64,000 bases of DNA from Streptomyces cyaneochromogenes. Its GTDB lineage: Bacteria; Actinomycetota; Actinomycetes; Streptomycetales; Streptomycetaceae. The notes beneath the pieces are model-generated. The model did no database searches. It was given only the letters and a program-made list of their open reading frames with translations, and was not told the DNA's origin. Where the stretch lies: assembly GCF_003963535.1 (NCBI RefSeq), contig NZ_CP034539.1, forward strand, positions 7,068,001 to 7,132,000, in the 5' to 3' direction. Below, one piece after another: positions 58,563-64,000 of the stretch; the first letter of the stretch is position 1; the number at the start of each line of letters is the position of its first letter. Position numbers and translations under genes: made by a program.

Positions 58563-59615
58563 ATGACCACTCCCGCCGCCGACGGCTTCCGCATGCCCGC
58601 CGAGTGGACCCCGCACGAGCGCACCTGGATGGCCTGGCCGGGTCCGAACGTGACCTTCGAGGACCCCGAGGACCTCACGGCCGCCCGCCTGGCCTGGGCG
58701 TCGGTCGCCCGTGCCGTCCGCCGCTTCGAACCGGTGACGGTGGTGTGCGGTCCGGGCCAGTCCGAGGAGGCCCGGACGCTGCTCGGGCCGGGTGTGCAGA
58801 CCGTCGAACGGGAGCTCGACGACGCGTGGATGCGGGACATCGGCCCCACCTTCCTGACCAACGGCGCCGGTGAACTCGCGGCCGTCGACTGGACGTTCAA
58901 CGGCTGGGGCGCGCAGGACTGGGCCTCCTGGGAGCACGACGCGAAGATCGCCGCGTACGTGTGCGACCTCGCGGGGACGGCGCGGACGTACGCCTCGAAG
59001 CTCGTCAACGAGGGCGGCGCCATCCATGTGGACGGCGAGGGGACGGTCCTGCTCACCGAGACCGTCCAGCTCGGCCCGGAGCGCAACCCGCACTGGACGC
59101 GGGAGGAGGTGGAGGCCGAGATCCACGCGCATCTCGGCACCCGCAAGGCGATCTGGCTGCCGCGCGGCCTGACCGGCGACTACCCCCCGTACGGCTTCGG
59201 CACCCTCGGCCATGTCGACATCGTCGCCGCCTTCGCCCGCCCCGGCGTGGTCGTCGCCCATGTGCAGCCGGACCCGGCGCACCCCGACCACGAGGTGACG
59301 AAGGAGGTCGTCGGCCTGCTGAAGTCGCAGACGGACGCGCGCGGCCGCCGCCTGGAGGTCGTCGAGGTGCCCGCCCCGACCGTCCTGGAGGCCGACGGCC
59401 ACTGGGCCGACTACTCCTACATCAACCACTACCTCTGCAACGGCGGCGTGGTGCTCTGCGGCTTCGACGACCCGCGCGACGAGATCGCGGCCGGCATCTT
59501 CCGGCGGCTCTTCCCGGAGCGGACGGTGACGCTGGTGGACGCGCGGACGATCTTCGCCGGCGGGGGCGGCATCCACTGCATCACCCAGCAGCAGCCGAGG
59601 GCCCAGGTCAGGTAG
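58563..59615 (+). CDS. aguA: agmatine deiminase family protein
   Basis: This 350-aa guanidino-group hydrolase has the catalytic blocks WMRDIGPTF, NEGGAIHVDG, GHVDIVAAF (catalytic His) and the C-terminal GGGGIHCITQQ with the nucleophilic Cys. Characterised members convert agmatine to N-carbamoylputrescine and ammonia; close relatives deiminate other guanidines. The ATG at 58563 lies 20 bases after ureC. No N-carbamoylputrescine amidase (aguB) is visible next to it, which is notable beside a urease-like enzyme. Confidence 0.9.
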   Translation: MTTPAADGFRMPAEWTPHERTWMAWPGPNVTFEDPEDLTAARLAWASVARAVRRFEPVTVVCGPGQSEEARTLLGPGVQTVERELDDAWMRDIGPTFLTNGAGELAAVDWTFNGWGAQDWASWEHDAKIAAYVCDLAGTARTYASKLVNEGGAIHVDGEGTVLLTETVQLGPERNPHWTREEVEAEIHAHLGTRKAIWLPRGLTGDYPPYGFGTLGHVDIVAAFARPGVVVAHVQPDPAHPDHEVTKEVVGLLKSQTDARGRRLEVVEVPAPTVLEADGHWADYSYINHYLCNGGVVLCGFDDPRDEIAAGIFRRLFPERTVTLVDARTIFAGGGGIHCITQQQPRAQVR

Positions 59616-59624
59616 AACGTACGG

Positions 59625-60116
59625 GTGAACGTACTGCTCTGCGCCACCTGCGGAACCCGGCTGACCGAACCGGTCCGGCGGCTCGACGAGATGCCCGAGT
59701 ACCCCGGCTGGGACGGGCTCCCGGGTCCGGACGGCCGACGGCACGGTCCGCCGAGCGTGCCGCGCGGGACGTACGTCGTCGTCCCGCTGCCGTTCGGGGC
59801 GCCGTTCGAGCCGGCCGGCCCCGACGAGGAGTACGACGGCATCGTGCCCGGCGGCATGTGGATGTCCGACGAGCGGGGCTTCCTGGTCTCCGCCGGGCCG
59901 TGCGGGACCTACGTCCTGCACCCCGACGACGTCGTGGACATCGCACCTCATCCCGACCCGCACCGCCTCATCGGTTGCTGCGGTCCGCACGGCCGGGCCG
60001 GAGTCAACCACGTCTGCGCCTGCGGGGCCGAGGTGGCGGTCGTCGCCGCCGACTGCACGAGCGGCTACGAGACCCGGCTCGTCCCGGACGCGGTTCGCGT
60101 GGCGGCCGTCGCATGA
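59625..60116 (+). CDS. hypothetical protein with possible zinc-binding cysteines
   Basis: This 163-aa protein begins with CATCGTRL (CxxC), contains a CC pair (IGCCGPHG) and a CAC segment, so it may bind zinc. No known domain is recognised. The GTG start follows the deiminase stop by 9 bases, and its stop overlaps the tetR start by 4 bases, so it is part of the operon. Confidence 0.7.
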   Translation: MNVLLCATCGTRLTEPVRRLDEMPEYPGWDGLPGPDGRRHGPPSVPRGTYVVVPLPFGAPFEPAGPDEEYDGIVPGGMWMSDERGFLVSAGPCGTYVLHPDDVVDIAPHPDPHRLIGCCGPHGRAGVNHVCACGAEVAVVAADCTSGYETRLVPDAVRVAAVA

Positions 60117-60718
60117 CTGCGCCCCGTCGCCGTACCCCGGCCCCGCCCCGCGACGAAGTCCTCGCCGCCGCCATGCAGATGATCGCCGAGCTCGGCCTGG
60201 AGAAGCTCACCATGGCCGCGCTCGGCCGTGCGGTCGGGATGAGCAGCGGGCATCTCCTCTACTACTTCCACTCCAAGGACGAGCTGCTGCTGCGCACCCT
60301 GGAGTGGAGCGAGGGCCGGCTCGGCGCCGAGCGCGGCCGGCTGCTGACGCGGACGGCGACCGCTCGGGAACGGCTCGACGCGTACGTCGACCTGTACGTC
60401 CCCGACGGCCACCGCGACCCGCACTGGACGCTCTGGCTGGAGGTCTGGAACCGCTCGCAGAACGCCGACGACGCCGCACGCGACCGGCAGGCCGCCATCG
60501 AGGGCGCCTGGCACCGGGACCTGGTGGCGCTGGTTGCGGAGGGCGTCTCACGGGGGGAGTTCCGGGCGGTCGACCCGGACCGGTTCGCCGCCCGGCTGCG
60601 GGCGCTGCTCGACGGGTTCTCCATCCATGTGGCCATCGGGCTGCGAGGCACCGACCGAGCGCAAATTCTGCGCCACGTACGGGAGTTCCTGGATGACAGC
60701 CTCCTCGCGGACACCTGA
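60113..60718 (+). CDS. TetR-family regulator at the end of the ureAB-ureC-aguA operon
   Basis: This 201-aa repressor has a typical N-terminal helix-turn-helix (about 15-62, LEKLTMAALGRAVGMSSGHLLYYFHSKDELL) and a TetR_C-type ligand domain (YVPDGHRDPHWTLWLEVWNRSQ), as in regulators of purine or polyamine genes. The start overlaps the previous stop (ATGA). It probably binds the palindromes in front of the operon and the divergent permease; that link is inferred. Confidence 0.88.
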   Translation: MTAPRRRTPAPPRDEVLAAAMQMIAELGLEKLTMAALGRAVGMSSGHLLYYFHSKDELLLRTLEWSEGRLGAERGRLLTRTATARERLDAYVDLYVPDGHRDPHWTLWLEVWNRSQNADDAARDRQAAIEGAWHRDLVALVAEGVSRGEFRAVDPDRFAARLRALLDGFSIHVAIGLRGTDRAQILRHVREFLDDSLLADT

Positions 60719-60747
60719 GCACAGGTCCAGGTTGTACGCAATACATC

Positions 60748-60866
60748 GGATTGACCCTGTAGCGCGTGGTGCGTTTGCCTCTTGGGGAGCGCCGACCGCA
60801 GCACCCGATCCGGTGGAGGGAGACACCAACGGGGTGTCGGACGTCTTCCTACGGACAGTGCAATGA
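60748..60866 (+). pseudogene. remnant of a beta-propeller paralogue (C-terminal fragment)
   Basis: In one frame this stretch reads ARGAFASWGAPTAAP then VEGDTNGVSDVFLRTVQ and a stop. It resembles the repeat unit (GDTNGVQDTFVRDLRTG) and C-terminus (VAGDTNGLGDGFVRRLR) of the downstream propeller gene. There is no start codon, signal peptide or other blade, so it is a decayed 3' end of a former paralogue. Confidence 0.6.
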
Positions 60867-60892
60867 CAACGACCGACCACGGGGGAACAACC

Positions 60893-62161
60893 ATGCACAA
60901 GAGCAAGCGGCTCACCGTACTCACCGCTGTCTGCGTCGCCGCCGCGACGGCGCTGACGGCGACGCAGGCGGGCGCCGCGCCCCAAGCCCCGGCCACCGAG
61001 CGGGTCACCGTCTCCGGCACGGGGGAGCAGGGCACGAGCGATGCCTCAGGCCCCTACCTCAGCGCGAACGGCCGCTACGCCGCGTTCGGATCCAACGCAC
61101 CGAACCTCGTGCCCGGCGACACCAACGGCGTGCAGGACACCTTCGTACGCGATCTGCGCACCGGGAAGCTGGAGCGGATCAGTGTCGCGACGGACGGCAC
61201 CCAGGCCGACAGCGGCACCGACCCCGCGGCCATCAGCGCCGACGGCCGCTACGTCGTCCTCGTCTCGACCGCCGGCAACCTCAAGGACTGGCCGGCGCCG
61301 AAGGAGTACTGGGCCAGGGACATCTACGTCCACGACCGCGTCACCGGCCGCACCGAGTGGGTCAGCACGACCCCGGACGGCGGCTCCGCCTACGCGCACG
61401 GCGACGCGGCCATCTCCGACGACGGCCGGTACGTCGCCTTCAACGCCCGGCCGAACCGGGTGGAGACGGGCGAGACGGTCATCCATCCCGTCGTGTACGT
61501 CACCGACCGCCGCACCGGCGCCGTCGAACGTGTCACCAACCGCGACCACCCGAGCCGGGGCTCGTACCACCTGGACATGAGCGCGGACGGCCGCTACGTG
61601 GCGTACGACCGGTTCGAGCCGCGGGGCGGGGGTGGCTCGCTGATGGTCCACGACCGCCGCACCGGTACCGAGGAACAGGCCGACGTCACCCCGCAGGGAA
61701 AGCCCGCCCAGCGCAACGGCCTCGACCCCTCGCTCTCGGCGGACGGCCGCCATCTCGCCTTCACCTACGTCGGCGACGACCTCGTGCCGGACGGCGCCGC
61801 CGTCAACACGTCGACCTATGTGCGCGACCTGCGCACCGACACCACCCGAGGCATCGTCCACGACGGCTCGGGCGGCTCCGCGGTCATCGCCGGCCCCGAG
61901 ATCAGCCGCAACGGCCGCTACGTCGCCTACGGATTCCGGCCCTCGCAGGGCCAGGACAACATCCACGTGAGGGACCTGCGCACCGGCACCTCCACCCTGG
62001 CCAGCGCAGCGCTCGCCGGCGGCCCGGTCACCGACGACAGCGTCTACGCCACCTCGTTCGGCGGCGGCGACAAGCTGCTCGGCCTCGGTTCGAGCTCCGC
62101 CCAGCTGGTCGCCGGCGACACGAACGGCCTCGGCGACGGCTTCGTCCGCCGCCTGCGGTGA
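60893..62161 (+). CDS. secreted PD40/TolB-like beta-propeller protein
   Basis: This 422-aa exported protein has a Sec signal peptide (about 1-27, ending TQAGAA) and about six PD40-type blades. Each blade is marked by a variant of SADGRYVAFxS and a following DTNGVQDTFVRDLRTG-like segment. Such proteins are extracellular scaffolds or binding modules; no catalytic motif is visible. GGGGGAA lies about 5 bases before the ATG. Confidence 0.85.
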   Translation: MHKSKRLTVLTAVCVAAATALTATQAGAAPQAPATERVTVSGTGEQGTSDASGPYLSANGRYAAFGSNAPNLVPGDTNGVQDTFVRDLRTGKLERISVATDGTQADSGTDPAAISADGRYVVLVSTAGNLKDWPAPKEYWARDIYVHDRVTGRTEWVSTTPDGGSAYAHGDAAISDDGRYVAFNARPNRVETGETVIHPVVYVTDRRTGAVERVTNRDHPSRGSYHLDMSADGRYVAYDRFEPRGGGGSLMVHDRRTGTEEQADVTPQGKPAQRNGLDPSLSADGRHLAFTYVGDDLVPDGAAVNTSTYVRDLRTDTTRGIVHDGSGGSAVIAGPEISRNGRYVAYGFRPSQGQDNIHVRDLRTGTSTLASAALAGGPVTDDSVYATSFGGGDKLLGLGSSSAQLVAGDTNGLGDGFVRRLR

Positions 62162-62227
62162 TCAGCGCAGTGTTCGCATCCTGAGACGGACGGTGAGCAC
62201 GGGGGCGACTTGTGCCAGACTGCCCCC
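62162..62227 (+). promoter_or_regulatory. upstream control region of cimA with -10 candidate
   Basis: CAGACT (62216-62221) lies 6 bases before a GTG that could start the leader peptide. The -35 is weak. There is no gene here. Confidence 0.35.
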
Positions 62228-62278
62228 GTGCTCTCGTTCGCCATGATTATTGGCAGCAGGCGCGCCGGTCCGCAGTGA
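62228..62278 (+). CDS. cimA attenuator leader peptide with Ile-Ile codons
   Basis: The short frame MLSFAMIIGSRRAGPQ (or MIIGSRRAGPQ from the ATG at 62243) has two adjacent isoleucine codons near its start and ends 55 bases before an intrinsic terminator. The expected effect is isoleucine-responsive attenuation of cimA. The start codon is uncertain: the GTG would suit a leaderless transcript, and the ATG has no clear ribosome-binding site. Confidence 0.7.
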   Translation: MLSFAMIIGSRRAGPQ

Positions 62279-62333
62279 CCGCCACGTACGACCAGGTACG
62301 GGTGGACACCGTCGTCCTCGACCCGCGCGCAGA

Positions 62334-62364
62334 CCTCTCGCACCCGCGAGAGGTTTTTCTGTTT
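62334..62364 (+). terminator. cimA attenuator terminator
   Basis: A 7-bp stem (CCTCTCG/CGAGAGG) with a 6-base loop is followed by TTTTT and a further T-rich run. It lies about 107 bases before the cimA start. Confidence 0.8.
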
Positions 62365-62470
62365 CCCGGCCCACCCGCAGCCGGGCGGAGAGCGTGAGGG
62401 ACCATAGGTGGGGGCGGTGGAACCGGTCATTCCGGTAGACCGAGATCCATACTTCAGGAGCCTTACGACC

Positions 62471-64000
62471 ATGACGGTAACCAGCGAGCTCGACGACTCG
62501 TTCCACGTCTTCGACACCACCCTGCGCGACGGCGCCCAGCGGGAGGGCATCAACCTCACCGTCGCCGACAAGCTGGCCATCGCCCGTCACCTGGACGACT
62601 TCGGCGTGGGCTTCATCGAAGGCGGCTGGCCCGGCGCCAACCCCAGGGACACCGAGTTCTTCTTCCGCGCCCAGCAGGAGATCGACTTCAAGCACGCCCA
62701 GCTGGTCGCCTTCGGCGCGACCCGCCGCGCGGGCGGCAAGGCGAGCGAGGACCCGCAGGTCAAGGCGCTGCTGGAGGCCGGCGCCCCCGTGATCACCCTC
62801 GTCGCGAAGTCCCACGACCGGCATGTCGAGCTGGCCCTGCGCACCACGCTCGACGAGAACCTGGAGATGGTCCGCGACACCGTCTCCTACCTGGTGTCGC
62901 AGGGCCGCCGCGTCTTCGTCGACTGCGAGCACTTCTTCGACGGCTACCGCGCCAACCCCGAGTACGCGAAAGCGGTCGTCCGCACGGCGTCGCAGGCCGG
63001 CGCGGACGTGGTGATCCTCTGCGACACCAACGGCGGCATGCTCCCGGCCCAGGTCCAGGCGGTCGTCTCGACGGTCCTCGCCGACACCGGCGCCCGGCTC
63101 GGCATCCACGCCCAGGACGACACGGGCTGTGCGGTGGCGAACACGCTGGCCGCCGTGGACGCGGGCGCGACCCACGTCCAGTGCACGGCCAACGGCTACG
63201 GCGAGCGGGTGGGCAACGCCAATCTCTTCCCGGTCGTGGCGGCCCTGGAGCTCAAGTACGGCAAGAAGGTCCTCCCGGACGGCCACCTGCGCGAGATGAC
63301 CCGCATCTCGCACGCGATCGCCGAGGTCGTGAACCTCACCCCCTCCACGCACCAGCCGTACGTCGGTGTCTCAGCCTTCGCGCACAAGGCCGGCCTGCAC
63401 GCCTCCGCGATCAAGGTCGACCCGGACCTGTACCAGCACATCGACCCCGAGCAGGTCGGCAACACCATGCGGATGCTGGTCTCCGACATGGCGGGCCGCG
63501 CGTCCGTCGAGCTCAAGGGCAAGGAGCTCGGCATCGACCTGGGCGGTGACCGGGAGCTGGTCGGCCGGGTCGTGGAACGCGTGAAGGAACGCGAGCTCAA
63601 GGGCTACACGTACGAGGCGGCCGACGCCTCCTTCGAGCTGTTGCTCCGCGCCGAGGTCGAGGGCAAGCCCCTGAAGTACTTCCAGGTCGAGTCCTGGCGC
63701 GCGATCGTCGAGGACCGCCCCGACGGCACGCACGCCAACGAGGCCACGGTCAAGCTGTGGGCCAAGAGCGAGCGCATCGTCGCCACGGCGGAGGGCAACG
63801 GCCCGGTCAACGCCCTGGACCGGGCCCTGCGTGTGGCCCTGGAGAAGATCTACCCCCAGCTCGCCAAGCTGGACCTCGTCGACTACAAGGTCCGCATCCT
63901 GGAGGGCGTGCACGGCACCCAGTCCACCACCCGCGTCCTGATCTCAACGTCCGACGGGGCGGGGGAGTGGTCGACGGTCGGCGTCGCCGAGAACGTCATC
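62471..64000 (+). CDS. cimA: citramalate synthase CimA (3' truncated by window)
   Basis: The first 510 codons are open to the window end with no stop, so the C-terminus is missing. CimA joins pyruvate and acetyl-CoA to make citramalate, an alternative route to 2-ketobutyrate and isoleucine. The HMGL-like barrel is clear: FDTTLRDGAQREGI (metal and catalytic residues), FIEGGWPGANPRD, ILCDTNGGMLP and GIHAQDDTGCAVANTLAAV with the metal-binding His. A LeuA-dimer-type regulatory domain begins near residue 385. The sequence is of the CimA subgroup rather than LeuA, and the Ile-rich leader agrees. Confidence 0.92.
   Translation, partial: MTVTSELDDSFHVFDTTLRDGAQREGINLTVADKLAIARHLDDFGVGFIEGGWPGANPRDTEFFFRAQQEIDFKHAQLVAFGATRRAGGKASEDPQVKALLEAGAPVITLVAKSHDRHVELALRTTLDENLEMVRDTVSYLVSQGRRVFVDCEHFFDGYRANPEYAKAVVRTASQAGADVVILCDTNGGMLPAQVQAVVSTVLADTGARLGIHAQDDTGCAVANTLAAVDAGATHVQCTANGYGERVGNANLFPVVAALELKYGKKVLPDGHLREMTRISHAIAEVVNLTPSTHQPYVGVSAFAHKAGLHASAIKVDPDLYQHIDPEQVGNTMRMLVSDMAGRASVELKGKELGIDLGGDRELVGRVVERVKERELKGYTYEAADASFELLLRAEVEGKPLKYFQVESWRAIVEDRPDGTHANEATVKLWAKSERIVATAEGNGPVNALDRALRVALEKIYPQLAKLDLVDYKVRILEGVHGTQSTTRVLISTSDGAGEWSTVGVAENVI

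Noticed and set aside
62471..64000. Calling the last gene leuA (isopropylmalate synthase)
   Set aside because: The barrel has CimA-type blocks, and the leader peptide carries Ile rather than Leu codons, which fits citramalate synthase.

Overview
The window is a 64-kb piece of a Streptomyces chromosome. GC content is very high, third codon positions are almost all G or C, GTG starts are common, and many genes carry a TANNNT hexamer 6-8 bases before the start codon, as in leaderless streptomycete transcripts. From memory, the order mnmA - ligA - rmdB - gatCAB - ilvBNC - serA - proline catabolism - leuB - ilvE - ureAB/ureC - cimA matches the core region around SCO5488-SCO5529 of S. coelicolor. 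I saw no tRNA or rRNA gene, insertion sequence, prophage, CRISPR array or PKS/NRPS core gene.

Layout. 1-6.5 kb: the end of mnmA, small metabolic enzymes (alpha/beta hydrolase, DUF427, LOG family, SDR, core-type methionine synthase) and ligA. 6.8-12.8 kb: a membrane GGDEF-EAL protein (RmdB-like) and the gatC-gatA-(80-aa ORF)-gatB amidotransferase operon. 12.9-21.7 kb: methyltransferase, MMPL exporter with a GNAT gene, small membrane proteins, a 1016-aa ATPase/LuxR (LAL) regulator and a DUF6191 protein. 21.7-28.5 kb: a lipoprotein sugar dehydrogenase, divergent aldo/keto reductase and 2-hydroxyacid dehydrogenase, and a second GGDEF-EAL protein whose EAL domain is degenerate. 28.5-34.1 kb: ilvB-ilvN, ilvC and serA, with an attenuator (BCAA-rich leader peptide plus terminator) before ilvB. 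34.1-36.4 kb: a divergent MFS exporter/TetR pair. 36.3-43.0 kb: a peptide/nickel-family ABC importer with a fused two-part permease, divergent from a FAD monooxygenase; a Zur-like palindrome lies in the shared promoter. 43.0-47.2 kb: a PucR regulator, proline dehydrogenase and pruA. 47.5-54.6 kb: small ORFs, a Tat-exported phosphatase, leuB, ilvE, a PLD-like membrane protein and a KamA-family radical SAM protein. 54.6-60.7 kb: an NCS1 permease divergent from ureAB-ureC-agmatine deiminase-hypothetical-tetR. 60.7-64.0 kb: a secreted beta-propeller protein preceded by a paralogue remnant, then cimA, which runs off the window behind its own attenuator.

How it works together. The dominant theme is branched-chain amino acid synthesis (ilvB, ilvN, ilvC, ilvE, leuB, cimA), with two separate leader-peptide attenuators tuned to different residues: Ile/Leu/Val for ilvB and Ile-Ile for cimA. 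A second theme is nitrogen scavenging (proline catabolism, the urease-like proteins, agmatine deiminase, NCS1 permease).

The best candidates for undescribed biology are: (1) the accessory-less urease-like UreAB/UreC, which keeps all metal ligands but has lost the flap cysteine and is co-transcribed with an agmatine deiminase; (2) the apparently zinc-repressed NikA-type importer with a fused permease; and (3) the Ile-Ile attenuator of cimA.
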